DNA from: Halobaculum sp. MBLA0143
GTDB lineage: Archaea; Halobacteriota; Halobacteria; Halobacteriales; Haloferacaceae
Direction: 5' to 3'
NCBI RefSeq assembly: GCF_041361465.1
Contig: NZ_JBGKAC010000002.1
Span: 434,001-498,000, forward strand
Length of the DNA: 64,000 nt
The notes beneath the pieces were generated by a model, which did no database searches, was not told where the DNA came from, and saw only the letters and a program-made list of their open reading frames with translations. Shown in pieces: positions 50,628 to 58,935 of this stretch. The position numbers were made by a program, and so were the translations under genes. Each line of letters begins with the position of its first letter. Positions within the stretch are counted from its first letter, which is position 1.

Positions 50628-51172
50628 CACGCGGAGATCACAGGACCGAAGTGTCACAACGACGTGGAAACGTTGCCTTGCGCGGACTCGACGACACGCC
50701 GGACGGAGAGGGGATCGACCACAGCCACCGCCGCGTCGCCGTGGCACCGGGCGGGCGGACGGTCCACCGCCCGGCGCGCGACGGGACGGGTGTCGCCTGC
50801 GAGACGGTCGCCTCGCGGTGGGAGACGCTGCCGGCCGAGGAGGTGCCGACGAACCACCGGCCGTGTAGCCGCGACGACTGCGCGTCGTACCTCGTGGATC
50901 TGGACTTAGACGGAGAGGCGCTGTCGGACGGCCCCCCGGCGTGGCTGACCGACCACGACCGTCCGGTGGTCGTGACGGCCGGCGGCGACGCACTCCACCG
51001 CCCGGACGGGGACAGTCCGGAGCCGGCACCGGCCTGCCGGATGCACGCCGCTGCCGACTCCTGGCGCGCCGTCGAGCTGACCGGCGGTGTCGTCGCCTTC
51101 CACACCGTCTGTGGCGTCGAGACCTGCCGAGAGTACCTCGCCGGGTTCGACGAAGTCGACGTCGGAGAGTGA
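50624..51172 (+). CDS. Cysteine-containing hypothetical protein with two repeats
   Basis: 182 residues from GTG 50624, which overlaps the preceding TGA; a GTG at 50651 is an alternative. Two similar modules are visible. The first is RRVAVAPGGRTVHRP...C...W, then HRPCSRDDCASYL. The second is RPVVVTAGGDALHRP...C...W, then HTVCGVETCREYL. Each ends with a C-x4-C-x-x-YL knuckle preceded by a Trp and another Cys, suggesting a duplicated metal-binding unit. No family recognised. Cytoplasmic by absence of a signal. It may be co-transcribed with the GbsR-like regulator. Confidence 0.7.
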   Translation: MTRGDHRTEVSQRRGNVALRGLDDTPDGEGIDHSHRRVAVAPGGRTVHRPARDGTGVACETVASRWETLPAEEVPTNHRPCSRDDCASYLVDLDLDGEALSDGPPAWLTDHDRPVVVTAGGDALHRPDGDSPEPAPACRMHAAADSWRAVELTGGVVAFHTVCGVETCREYLAGFDEVDVGE

Positions 51173-51263
51173 CCGACCGCCGACTGCGCCGGCCGCTCCG
51201 ACGACAGACCACGTCGGGGGACACCGTCATCGTGATATTTCCCCAACACGAATCCCACGAGCG

Positions 51264-51848
51264 ATGGCGACGCCGGTGTACCTCACGCCGCCGGAGCTGT
51301 GGGTGTTGTTCGGAGTCGGGCTCTTACTGGGGAGCCGCGAACTGATCGTCCGGCAGTACCTCGGGCTGGGCGACCGCCCGGCCGCGGACGGAGCGGGGTC
51401 GTTCTGGGTGTTGTGGGCCGCGACGGCCGCCGGGACGACCGTCGCGGTGGTCGCGCCGCTGGCCGGCGTCGGGACGCTGCCGGCCCCGAACGGTTCGTTC
51501 TGGCTGGGTGTCGTCGTGATGCTCGTCGGCTTCGCCGTCCGAATGACGGCAGTCGTCACGTTGGGCGAGCAGTTCAGCCACCGGGTCGTGGTTGCGGACC
51601 GGGAGGTAGTCGACACCGGGCCGTACGCCTGGGTGCGACACCCGTCGTACACGGGCGCGGTCGTCACCTACCTCGGGGTCGGGGTAGCCTGCGGCAACTG
51701 GGTGAGTGTCGTGGCCGCCACCGGCGGAGCGATCGTCGGCTACGGCCACCGCGTCCGACTGGAGGAACGAACGCTGCGTCGGGAACTCGAAGACTACGCC
51801 GCGTACACCCGGAAGGTGCCGTACCGGCTGATCCCGTTCGTGTGGTAG
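51264..51848 (+). CDS. ICMT/PEMT-like membrane methyltransferase
   Basis: 194 residues from ATG 51264. Several membrane helices precede the conserved isoprenylcysteine carboxyl methyltransferase/phospholipid methyltransferase region: VVDTGPYAWVRHPSYTGAVV with the invariant GPY.xxRHPxY core, then YGHRVRLEERTLRRELEDYA and AYTRKVPYRLIPFVW, where Glu and Tyr contact the methyl donor in the family. It probably methylates a small lipophilic or lipid substrate with S-adenosylmethionine in the membrane. The acceptor is unknown. Confidence 0.88.
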   Translation: MATPVYLTPPELWVLFGVGLLLGSRELIVRQYLGLGDRPAADGAGSFWVLWAATAAGTTVAVVAPLAGVGTLPAPNGSFWLGVVVMLVGFAVRMTAVVTLGEQFSHRVVVADREVVDTGPYAWVRHPSYTGAVVTYLGVGVACGNWVSVVAATGGAIVGYGHRVRLEERTLRRELEDYAAYTRKVPYRLIPFVW

Positions 51849-51977
51849 CGAGCGTCGCCTCCCCCGTGAGTAAACTGTATGCCGCTATAGAGAATCCGGG
51901 GGCAGTGGCTGACTCGTCGCCCGACTCGGCCGGAGGGGTCGTTCTCGTCTACTCGAAGCGACAGAGGCTGTCCACTC

Positions 51978-51989
51978 GAACTCGAGTTC
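51978..51989. repeat. 12-base perfect palindrome in an intergenic region
   Basis: GAACTCGAGTTC is its own reverse complement; the flanking TCGAA and TTCGAG words (51976 and 51999-52004) extend the symmetry loosely. It lies about 56 bases before the start at 52045 and just before a CTTAAC element at 52016-52021, so it could be an operator for the following gene. Confidence 0.45.
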
Positions 51990-52044
51990 AGTTCAGGGTT
52001 CGAGTCTCGAAGACTACTTAACGAAGGAGACACGAACGTCTAAT

Positions 52045-52464
52045 GTGACGTGGCGAGCAGTCGCGGCACGGACGGTAGGGGCGGACCGTCGGGTTCCGGT
52101 GCCAGACCGCGTGCGGCCGGTGTTCTTCGACGGGCCGGCGACGGGCGACGAACAGGTGTTCTGGAGCGTCGGTCACGGCGACGGTTCACTCCTCGTGTCG
52201 GACACGCCCGTCCGAGGCGACGCCTACGAGCTCGTCGCGGACACGACGGTGTACGAGCGCGCGCCGGGAGACTACCGGCTCAGGCCACCGTCGAGCGTCC
52301 CCTTCAACCTCCGGGCGCCGTTCGTCGACGGCGGCAGCGTCGTGTTCCTCGTGACGGCGCAGATGGCCGCCGACCGCGGGCCACAGGGGGCGTTCCTGGC
52401 GTCACGCCGCCGCGCCGGCTGGCTCCTCCGCGACGGCGTCCCGATCCCGGGCGCGTTCGACTAG
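52045..52464 (+). CDS. Hypothetical protein, 139 residues
   Basis: Starts GTG 52045, about 25 bases after an ACTACTTAACG TATA-like element, which suggests a leaderless transcript. Sequence is compact and mostly beta by pattern: RRVPVPDRVRPVFFDGPATG, DEQVFWSVGHGDGSLLVSDT, YELVADTTVYERAPGDYRLR, GGSVVFLVTAQMAADRGPQG. No recognised domain, signal peptide or membrane helix. It ends 28 bases before the convergent MFS gene. Confidence 0.65.
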   Translation: MTWRAVAARTVGADRRVPVPDRVRPVFFDGPATGDEQVFWSVGHGDGSLLVSDTPVRGDAYELVADTTVYERAPGDYRLRPPSSVPFNLRAPFVDGGSVVFLVTAQMAADRGPQGAFLASRRRAGWLLRDGVPIPGAFD

Positions 52465-52492
52465 TGAGGTCGGCGTTCGTTCTCCCGGCGGA

Positions 52493-53881
52493 TCACTCCG
52501 GGTCGTCGCCGACGGTCACGTCGAACGCGGCCGGCGTGGCCGCTCGAACGGACGGGAGCCGGCGGAGTCGTGGTCGGAGGCAGAACCAGAGGCCAACGAA
52601 CGCGAACCCCGTGGCGCCGAGCGCCATCGCCGTTCGAGCGTCCAGGAGTGTCGCGGCGACGCCACCCAGGAGCGACCCGACCGGCAGCGTCGCCGTCGAG
52701 GCGGTCCCTTTCAGCGAGGAGACGCGACCGAGCAGTTCCGACGGGAACAGCCGTTGGTTGAGCGTCGACACGAAGACACCGTTGGCGCCGGCCGGCACCC
52801 ACGCCAGCCCGAACAGAACGACGGCGGCGAGCCGGGAGGTGGTTGCGACGGACGCGACCCAGGCGCCGGCGGCCGCCAGCGACGTGCCGGCCCGGAACCA
52901 CCCGTACGGCAGCCCGGTGAGTCGGTCGGCGACGTTCGTCCCGACGACGCGACCGACGCCGAACGCACCCAAGAGGAGTCCGTACGTCCCGGCACCGCCG
53001 CGGGTCGCGGCGTACACCGGGAGCAGTGTCAACGTCGCTCCGAGTGCGAGGTGGAACACGGCCGACACCCCGACGAGCTCGACGAACACCGTCCCGCGGA
53101 GCGCCGCAATCCCCTCGCGGGTGTCGGCGACGTACGCCGTGACTGCGTCCGAGACGGAGGGTCGACTGTCACCGCCGGAGCCCGTGTCACCGCCGGAGCC
53201 CGTGTCACCGCCGGAGTCCGTGTCACCGCCGTCGGTGGCGGTGTCGACGTCGGTGTCGGCTCCGTCGTCACCACCCGTCAGTCCCGGGCGGACGCGAGCG
53301 AACAACACGGCGGCGACGAGGAACGTCGCGGCGTCGGCCGCCAGCAGCGCCTCGACGCCGAAGACGGGGATCAACAGTCCGCCGACGGCCTCGAACACGG
53401 TGTCGAGTCCGAGCGTGACCGTCGCGAGCAGCCCGTTACCGGTCGACAGTCGTTCGTCGGCGACGAGCCGCGGAACGAGACGGGCCTGGACCGGCGTGAG
53501 CGTCACCGCGAGCCCCGCCAGTGCCGCGACGACGGCGGTCAGCAACGGGACGGCGAGCCGGCCGGTCGCGCCGGCGACCGCGAGTCCGGCGACACCGACA
53601 CCCTGGAGCAGTTGGACGACGACGAGCAGTCGGACCACGTCGACGCGGTCGACGACGGCGCCGGCGGCGAACTGCAACAGCCACGGCGTCAGCAGCGCGG
53701 CGTTGACCACCGAGACGACCAGCGGCGAGCCGCTGGTCTGGAGGGCGAACCAGAGCACCGCGACGGCGTAGAGGCTGTCGCCCAGGTTGGTGACGAACTC
53801 CCCGGCGAGAAACCGCCGGAACGGAGCGTTCCGCCGGAGGAGGTGGCCCCGGTCGGTCGTCGGGTCGATCACGGCGACCAC
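52493..53881 (-). CDS. MFS exporter-like transporter
   Basis: 462 residues from GTG 53881 (or 459 from GTG 53872). About twelve helices in the MFS_3/enterobactin exporter-like style: RRFLAGEFVTNLGDSLYAVA, LLQFAAGAVVDRVDVVRLLV, and the second-half FRAGTSLAAAGAWVASVATT. The central cytoplasmic loop contains a GGDTGS-type Gly/Asp/Ser repeat encoded by an 18-base DNA repeat. Probable exporter of a small molecule; no regulator or resistance gene is adjacent. A neighbouring 431-base stretch upstream has no gene. Confidence 0.88.
   Translation of the reverse strand: MVAVIDPTTDRGHLLRRNAPFRRFLAGEFVTNLGDSLYAVAVLWFALQTSGSPLVVSVVNAALLTPWLLQFAAGAVVDRVDVVRLLVVVQLLQGVGVAGLAVAGATGRLAVPLLTAVVAALAGLAVTLTPVQARLVPRLVADERLSTGNGLLATVTLGLDTVFEAVGGLLIPVFGVEALLAADAATFLVAAVLFARVRPGLTGGDDGADTDVDTATDGGDTDSGGDTGSGGDTGSGGDSRPSVSDAVTAYVADTREGIAALRGTVFVELVGVSAVFHLALGATLTLLPVYAATRGGAGTYGLLLGAFGVGRVVGTNVADRLTGLPYGWFRAGTSLAAAGAWVASVATTSRLAAVVLFGLAWVPAGANGVFVSTLNQRLFPSELLGRVSSLKGTASTATLPVGSLLGGVAATLLDARTAMALGATGFAFVGLWFCLRPRLRRLPSVRAATPAAFDVTVGDDPE
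53168..53221 (-). repeat. 18-bp tandem repeat inside the MFS gene
   Basis: Three head-to-tail copies of GTCACCGCCGGAGCCCGT (53168-53185, 53186-53203, 53204-53221, the last with one change), and a partial fourth. On the minus strand each encodes a six-residue D-T-G-S-G-G unit in the loop between the two halves of the transporter. Because the unit is a multiple of three, copy changes keep the frame. Confidence 0.85.
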
Positions 53882-54312
53882 CTCTGGCGTGTGGTGGAGT
53901 GTGGCGTCGACGTGAGACTGGTGACGGTGCAGTGTGGCGTCGGTGGGGTGTCAGTTGGGGTGTAGTAGGGAGTTCGTCGTGAGTCTGTCGTGGCGTGGTG
54001 GCGGCAGCGACGAGCGGTACGGTGAGCGGCGTGGTGAGCGGTGCTTCTGCGGTCGCGGACGGCGACCGTGGCGGTGCGACGGCTGTGGCCCGTTCGGGCC
54101 GTGTGTGTGCGTGGCATGGGCGCGGACGGCTGCGGCGGTCGGAGACGAGACGAGTGCTGCAGCTATCCGGCCCGCGCGAGGGCCAGCAGACGGCGCGAGA
54201 ACGTGGTGAGCGGTCGCCGTCGCGGCACACCGGCTGCTGTGTTCGTCGGGGTATTGAATCTGGCGCCGTGTCCGCCACGGTGATCACCTCGGCGTCACTC
54301 CCGTCGAGGTGA
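53882..54312. other. G/T-skewed intergenic region without a gene
   Basis: 431 bases between the MFS and cyclase genes. The plus strand of 53885-54120 is conspicuously rich in G and T words (GTGGTG, GTGGCG, GTGAGCGG). It holds a 12-base direct repeat AGTGTGGCGTCG at 53898-53909 and 53931-53942. Near 54281-54320 two copies of GGTGATCAC(T)CCGG-like text flank the end of the cyclase gene, forming a palindromic TGATCA. ORFs here are low complexity and not supported. Confidence 0.5.
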
Positions 54313-55026
54313 TCACTCCGGTGACGCCTCGGTCGGCGACGACGACTCGACGGCGACGGCTCGGACCGGCGCTCCGTCCCCGTCGAGCGCCAACGGGAGC
54401 GCCCGGAGTTCGAACCGATCCAGTCCCGCGAGCCCGGTCAGGTTCTCGACGATCGGCCGTTCGGCCCCCAGGACCGCCTCGTGGACCGGGACACCGTCGG
54501 GTTCGTCCGCTCGGTTCTCGTCACCGTTCGCGTGGTGGCTCCCGCCCTCACTACCCCCGCCACTACCGTGATCGGCGGGCGGGGTCGGGTCGGGGCTCAG
54601 TGTGTCCGTGGCGACTGCCAGCCCCGCTTCGGCACACGCTCGGCCGGCGGCGGGCGCGAGGTACGGGTGGTCACGGTAGCGTGCCGCCCCCCAGTGGTCG
54701 GCCCAGCCCGTGTCGAACACGACACAGTCGGCGTCGGTGTCCGTCGGCACCCGGTCGGCCGGCACCGCCTCGCGGGCGCCCAGGTCCCGGCAGTCCACCC
54801 GAACGGCGTCGAAGACGAACGTCTCCGGGTCGAACGACGCCAGCGTCCGGCCGTCGGCGAGGACGTGTGCCGGGGCGTCGACGTGGGTACCGGCGTGACT
54901 CCCGAGTTCGACCCGGCGGACGGCGTACCCGTCCGTCTCCACCGTCGCCGCGGGCGTCACCGACACCGCCGGGTCGCCCGGGTACGTCTGCATCCCCGTC
55001 TCGATCTCGTGTGTGAGGTCGCGCAC
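54313..55026 (-). CDS. Cyclase-family (kynurenine formamidase-like) metalloenzyme
   Basis: 237 residues. The zinc motif of the cyclase/arylformamidase family is complete: HAGTHVDAPAH (His44, His48, Asp50, His54). The N-terminus MRDLTHEIETGMQTYPGDPA and the later VFDTGWADHWG and ENLTGLAGLDRFELRALPLA blocks agree. The family hydrolyses amide or related bonds, for example N-formylkynurenine. An acidic, Ser/Gly/His-rich insert (about residues 143-172) is unusual and probably a surface loop. No kynurenine genes are nearby, so the substrate is open. Start ATG 55026. Confidence 0.88.
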   Translation of the reverse strand: MRDLTHEIETGMQTYPGDPAVSVTPAATVETDGYAVRRVELGSHAGTHVDAPAHVLADGRTLASFDPETFVFDAVRVDCRDLGAREAVPADRVPTDTDADCVVFDTGWADHWGAARYRDHPYLAPAAGRACAEAGLAVATDTLSPDPTPPADHGSGGGSEGGSHHANGDENRADEPDGVPVHEAVLGAERPIVENLTGLAGLDRFELRALPLALDGDGAPVRAVAVESSSPTEASPE

Positions 55027-55110
55027 CGACGGAGCGGTGCCCGCGGCGGGTCAAGAGGGTTGCGGGCAGTGCGCGGGTGTGAGTGGCCGGGGCGTTGTTT
55101 CTGGCTATCT

Positions 55111-55290
55111 GTAACAGACAAGCGTAACAGGTGGCTGTAGCAGACGGCTGTAATAGACAAATGTAACAGACGAACGTAACAAACAACTACAACAGACAAC
55201 TACAACAGACAACTGTAATAGAAGAGCGGCAGACGGCCGTAGCAGAAGAACGAGCCAGACGACCGCGGCAGACGTGCGTGGCGGAGGGGC
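55111..55290. repeat. 13-bp tandem repeat array
   Basis: About 13-14 degenerate copies of a 13-base unit close to GTAACAGACAACT run head to tail: for example 55111-55123, 55124-55136, 55137-55149, 55150-55162, 55163-55175, 55176-55188, 55189-55201, 55202-55214 and 55215-55227. One 11-base unit is at 55228-55238 and more diverged GC-rich units run to about 55290. The two units at 55189-55214 are identical. Copies in the centre are AT-rich, unlike the surroundings. It occupies most of the 337-base gap between the cyclase start and the UV endonuclease end. Iteron-like appearance, but no replication gene is adjacent. Confidence 0.85.
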
Positions 55291-55363
55291 GTGAACGACG
55301 GTCGTGACGGAGACGTTCGGTAGCGACGCCGCCGACTCGGATGCACGCGGGCGAGACGGCGCG

Positions 55364-56263
55364 TCACCGCGTGAGTGTGTGGTACAGGACGGCTCGTTCC
55401 TTCGCGTCCGCCTCCAGCATCACGTCCGCCGCGGCCCGGAGCCAGTCCGGGACGGTCTCGACGTACGTCGCGTGGCTCTGTGGACGGACGGACGTGTCGC
55501 CGGTGTGGAGTCGTTCCGCCTCCGAGAGGTGCACGACCGGGCGCTCGTCCCACGTCTCCCGGGCGCGGGCGAACCCCTCGCGGTAGGTCGCTCCGCGGTG
55601 GGTGAACTTGTGGTGGTGGTAGTCGAAGGTCACCGGCACGCCACACTCGTTCGTGACGCCGTCCGCGAGCTCGCCGACGGCGTACAGTCCCTCGTCGTCG
55701 TCGTTCTCGACGACGAGTCGGTCGGCAGCCCGCGTCGGGAGGTCGTCGACGCGCTCGCAGAAGCGCGCGAGCGTCGCCTCTCGGTCGCCGTACGTCGCTC
55801 CGACGTGGACGTTGATCGCGTGGTACGGCGTCCGCGGCAGCTCCATCAGGTCGAGCCACCGTCCGTGGTTCGCCAGGTCCCGCGCCGACCGCCGAGCGGT
55901 GTCTTCGGACGTGCTCGCCAGCTTGCAGTAGTAGTTCGGGTGGAACGTCAGCCTGATCCCGTTCTCGCGGACGAACGCGCCGACCTCGGCGAGTCGGTCC
56001 GCGAGCTCGTCGTACTGCGGGAGCTCCTCGACCTCGTACCGGAGGTTCCAGGGGAGCAGCTTCGACGTACACCGGTAGAAGAAGATTCCGTGCCGAACGT
56101 TCCACCGGAGGATCGACAGGAGATCACGGACGTTCTGGAGCGCTAGCTCCGAGACGTACGACAGCCCACGCTCTTCGAACGTCGCCTCCTGCATACTCCG
56201 GTTGCAACGGACGGGCGGCGACTCTTCGCGGAGCGTCCGGTTCATCGCGGCGTAACCGAGCAC
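55364..56263 (-). CDS. uvsE: UV damage endonuclease
   Basis: 299 residues. UvsE/UvdE cuts 5' to UV photoproducts and other lesions, starting an alternative excision repair route, and is a TIM-barrel metalloenzyme. Seen: LGYAAMNRTLREESPPVRCN, LLSILRWNVRHGIFFYRCTS, KLLPWNLRYEVEELPQYDEL, IRLTFHPNYYCKLASTSEDT, HVGATYGDREATLARFCERV, RLVVENDDDEGLYAVGELAD, PVTFDYHHHKFTHRG and PVVHLSEAERLHTGDTSVRP, which include the metal-binding His, Glu and Asp. The GTG start at 56263 gives a normal N-terminus. Fits the sunlight-exposed habitat of haloarchaea. Confidence 0.93.
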   Translation of the reverse strand: MLGYAAMNRTLREESPPVRCNRSMQEATFEERGLSYVSELALQNVRDLLSILRWNVRHGIFFYRCTSKLLPWNLRYEVEELPQYDELADRLAEVGAFVRENGIRLTFHPNYYCKLASTSEDTARRSARDLANHGRWLDLMELPRTPYHAINVHVGATYGDREATLARFCERVDDLPTRAADRLVVENDDDEGLYAVGELADGVTNECGVPVTFDYHHHKFTHRGATYREGFARARETWDERPVVHLSEAERLHTGDTSVRPQSHATYVETVPDWLRAAADVMLEADAKERAVLYHTLTR

Positions 56264-56391
56264 GGACTCCGTTCGGCGGGCGGCCGCATGGGCCTTTCTG
56301 TCCGACCGTGCGCGAGACGGAGACAGCGGCGACGCCGAGCGGCGAGGAGACGGCTGCGCGTCGGCTCGCGGCGCGTCGTCGTCCGGTTCCG

Positions 56392-57336
56392 TTACTCCAC
56401 GGCGGGGACGTGGTCTGCGACGCGGGCGACCCGGTCGCGGCCCTCGGCGTCGGACACGAGCGGCACCTCCACGACCGTCCGGTCGATGTCGTCGGTGGCG
56501 TCGCTCACGGCCGCTCGCTGGCGCTCGTACCGCGGCGCGCAGTTCGGGCAGTCACCCGGGGGCTCGCGGAGCGTCCGGTTGAGTAAGACGGTGTCGGCGG
56601 GGACGCCGGCCTCGTCCAGTTCCGCGACGAGTCGGCGGGTCTCCGCCAGCGCGACTCGTTCCGGGAGAGCGACGACACGGAACTCCGTGTGGTGGGCCTC
56701 CCGGAGCCGGTCGCCGACGCGGTCGACCGTCGACTGGAGCGTCGTCGCCCGGTCGGTGTACGAACGCCCTCCGTCGTCGTCGTCGGAGCCGCCGAAGAGA
56801 CGGCCGACGGTGTCGGTGACCGACCGCACTCGTTCGCGGGCCGACAGGAGTTTGCCGACGGTCGTGTCGAGCACGTCCGGCAGTTCCAGTAGTCGCAGCG
56901 TGTGGCCCGTCGGCGCAGTGTCGAACACGACCACCTCCCAGTCGTCGTCTGCGTCGTACTCGGCGAACAGGTCGACGACCGCCACCTCGTCGGCGCCGGG
57001 GACCAGTCCGCGGCGGGACACGTCCTGCACGTCCGACTCGTCGACGTCGAACCCGAGCGACTGTGCGTCACCCAGCAGCTCGTCGAACGTCTCGCCGTAG
57101 CGCCGACGGAACCGCTCGCGCGGGTCCACCTCCAGCGCGTACAGGTCCCGCGTCGGCGGGACGCTCGTCGGCCGTTCGCCCACCTCGCAGTCGAGCACGT
57201 CCCCGACGCTGTGTGCGGGGTCCGTGCTCACGATCAGCGTCCGCCGGCCGGCCTCGGCCGCCTGGAGCCCCGTCGCCGCCGCGAGCGTAGTCTTCCCGAC
57301 ACCACCCTTACCGCCGTACAACACGAATTCGGGCAC
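56392..57336 (-). CDS. ArsA/Get3-like ATPase
   Basis: 314 residues from GTG 57336; the ORF reaches ATG 57390 but a TATA box at 57358-57370 would place transcription start at about 57336 (leaderless). Deviant Walker A GGKGGVGKTT follows MPEFVLY directly, then STDPAHSVGDVLD (switch I), DTAPTGHTLRLLELPDVLD (switch II) and LNRTLREPPGDCPNCAPRYE with a CxxC. The family couples ATP hydrolysis to delivery of tail-anchored proteins (Get3) or arsenite export (ArsA); no arsB is adjacent and the CxxC favours the Get3-like group. Precise client unknown. Confidence 0.88.
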   Translation of the reverse strand: MPEFVLYGGKGGVGKTTLAAATGLQAAEAGRRTLIVSTDPAHSVGDVLDCEVGERPTSVPPTRDLYALEVDPRERFRRRYGETFDELLGDAQSLGFDVDESDVQDVSRRGLVPGADEVAVVDLFAEYDADDDWEVVVFDTAPTGHTLRLLELPDVLDTTVGKLLSARERVRSVTDTVGRLFGGSDDDDGGRSYTDRATTLQSTVDRVGDRLREAHHTEFRVVALPERVALAETRRLVAELDEAGVPADTVLLNRTLREPPGDCPNCAPRYERQRAAVSDATDDIDRTVVEVPLVSDAEGRDRVARVADHVPAVE

Positions 57337-57357
57337 TGTCGAACCCTCGTTCGTCGT

Positions 57358-57370
57358 CTGTATAAATCGT
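57358..57370 (-). promoter_or_regulatory. Promoter TATA element of the ArsA/Get3-like gene
   Basis: Minus-strand ACGATTTATACAG lies about 25 bases upstream of GTG 57336. This is the standard haloarchaeal spacing for a leaderless message and is the main reason for choosing GTG 57336 over ATG 57390. Confidence 0.65.
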
Positions 57371-57463
57371 CTGGCGGATCTCAGAGTCATCAGTCAGTAG
57401 GCGACTTCGAGAGTTGTCGTCTGGCTGTGTTGTTCTAGTGTCACGTCTGAGAACGCTATGCGG

Positions 57464-57475
57464 TAAGTTTATTCC
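57464..57475 (+). promoter_or_regulatory. Promoter of the AT-rich three-gene cassette
   Basis: TAAGTTTATTCC is a good TATA-like element. It lies 32 bases before GTG 57496 and 56 bases before ATG 57520, at the left edge of the AT-richer segment. It would drive all three downstream genes, which have no other visible promoter. Confidence 0.55.
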
Positions 57476-57519
57476 CGGGGAGACATCACTCATTCGTGAG
57501 ACAAAGAGGCACATCGCTC

Positions 57520-57765
57520 ATGCCACCAGAACTCGTCGTCCACCGTGATCGTCTGGATTCCGTACTACCTCTGCTCGGGGCGGAGGTCAACGACGACGGT
57601 TATCTCGTCGATACGGAGACCGGTGAGGTAGTCAGGTCAGAAGACGGTGAAGAATTGACTATCGACGAGATCGGGTACCTCGGTCATGGTTCTATAGAGC
57701 CTGTGGAAGCAGATTTCTCTGCTGTCGTCTCTCGTGTGAGCGACGAAAATCTGTGGGACGACTAA
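57520..57765 (+). CDS. Small hypothetical protein, cassette gene 1
   Basis: 81 residues from ATG 57520 (89 from GTG 57496). Sequence MPPELVVHRDRLDSVLPLLG, AEVNDDGYLVDTETGEVVRS, EDGEELTIDEIGYLGHGSIE, PVEADFSAVVSRVSDENLWD is acidic and compact, with no membrane helix and no recognised family. Codons ending in A or T are far more frequent than in flanking genes. The stop is nine bases before the next ATG. A small protein preceding a larger partner is common in toxin-antitoxin and defence cassettes, but nothing in its sequence proves that role. Confidence 0.7.
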   Translation: MPPELVVHRDRLDSVLPLLGAEVNDDGYLVDTETGEVVRSEDGEELTIDEIGYLGHGSIEPVEADFSAVVSRVSDENLWDD

Positions 57766-57774
57766 TCGGTCAGA

Positions 57775-58935
57775 ATGGGAGACGATTCGGCCGATGGCTG
57801 GGATATCATTCCAATCCTTGCCAGAGACCGCATCATTGCCTCACTCAAAGATAAAAATCTGCTCGAATCCTCCTTGAGCACTAAACTTAGAGAATCGATA
57901 CACCCAGACGAAGACAGTGGTCTTGCCGACCGGTTTCGGGGTTCGCTTTCATCCGTTTCCGACCGTCTGCCAGGAGACGGTGAGTGGCTCGTAAAGTACG
58001 TCTTCGACTACGAGTCGCTCCCGCGAAGTCGTCGGATGGAGCTGTGGGACTGGGTAACTGACGGTGGTCAGCCGCTGGATAATCGCCCAGAGGAGGACTT
58101 CCCCGTCGAAGGTTCGTTCGGGTGCCTGTTCGAACATTCCGAGCCGACTCAGGTCCACATCACTGGACTCGATGGTGCCGAGGCGCGTCTCAATCGTGAA
58201 GAGGGAAGAGACATCCTGTACCTCGACCCCGAGCAGCTCCCCGATGGAACATTAGAGCGATTCGCCCCGCAATTCCGGCAGTCGTACGAAGAGGAAGATG
58301 GGTTCCCGCTGGAGGAATTCGGGGATGTTGCATCTGTCGCTAATCTCCGTGGGGGGAGTAAGGATCGCTTCGACTTCTTTCGAGACAAGATTCCAGAGGA
58401 GTACCGTACTGTTCTGAAGGAGGCGCTCGTGCTCAATCGTCTGACAGAGCGAACGGAGATACAGAGGGAGGCAGTGCGAGAGTTCCGAGGAGACATTGCA
58501 GACGCGTACCGCGACAGGGCTGGTGGTGACCCAGCGGACGCTCAGACGCTGTGTAGCCTCTGTGGGGACGGGTACTTCTCAGAGGGAGCGCTGTTCGAGC
58601 GTCTGTACAGAGACAAGGTCGAAGAAGAAAGGTGGAGTGAGGAGGACTACCAGGATTTCTTCTATACCGCGATCTCAGAGTGTCCGTTCGCCGTTTTTGT
58701 TACTCCAGACGCTGAACCGAGGCCGATTTACGACGAAGTGATCCACGAGTGGATCCGAAAAGACAATTACAAATACCACCCTGGGTTCGTCGATATCCAC
58801 GCAAAGGGGAACTGGGCAAGACCGGTTCTCCGCGATACAATGGAGGTCTTCGGAGATCGCAACCCTGGGTTCGCCTCAGAGACCATTGAGGACGGAAATC
58901 AGCTCGTTGAACGCGTGCGGCTGGAGACGCTGTAG
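57775..58935 (+). CDS. Hypothetical protein, cassette gene 2
   Basis: 386 residues, no recognised family. N-terminal part DDSADGWDIIPILARDRIIA; the middle is acidic and helical (PEEYRTVLKEALVLNRLTER, TEIQREAVREFRGDIADAYR). A CSLCGDGYFSEGALFERLYR block could bind zinc with a partner site, and the C-terminal part has FVTPDAEPRPIYDEVIHEWI and KYHPGFVDIHAKGNWARPVL. No membrane helices or signal. The DNA is visibly AT-richer and uses codons such as aaa, aat, ttg and ata that are rare in the surrounding genes, a sign of recent acquisition. The stop TAG touches the next ATG directly, so it is co-transcribed with gene 3. Confidence 0.75.
   Translation: MGDDSADGWDIIPILARDRIIASLKDKNLLESSLSTKLRESIHPDEDSGLADRFRGSLSSVSDRLPGDGEWLVKYVFDYESLPRSRRMELWDWVTDGGQPLDNRPEEDFPVEGSFGCLFEHSEPTQVHITGLDGAEARLNREEGRDILYLDPEQLPDGTLERFAPQFRQSYEEEDGFPLEEFGDVASVANLRGGSKDRFDFFRDKIPEEYRTVLKEALVLNRLTERTEIQREAVREFRGDIADAYRDRAGGDPADAQTLCSLCGDGYFSEGALFERLYRDKVEEERWSEEDYQDFFYTAISECPFAVFVTPDAEPRPIYDEVIHEWIRKDNYKYHPGFVDIHAKGNWARPVLRDTMEVFGDRNPGFASETIEDGNQLVERVRLETL

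Noticed and set aside
48288-51230. 980-residue minus-strand ORF
   Set aside because: Only its last 267 codons are a permease; the rest overlaps the ATPase, GbsR-like and Cys-rich genes in wrong frames.
55111-55290. Possible CRISPR array
   Set aside because: Units are 13 bases, contiguous and lack spacers; no cas genes are nearby. It is a simple tandem array.
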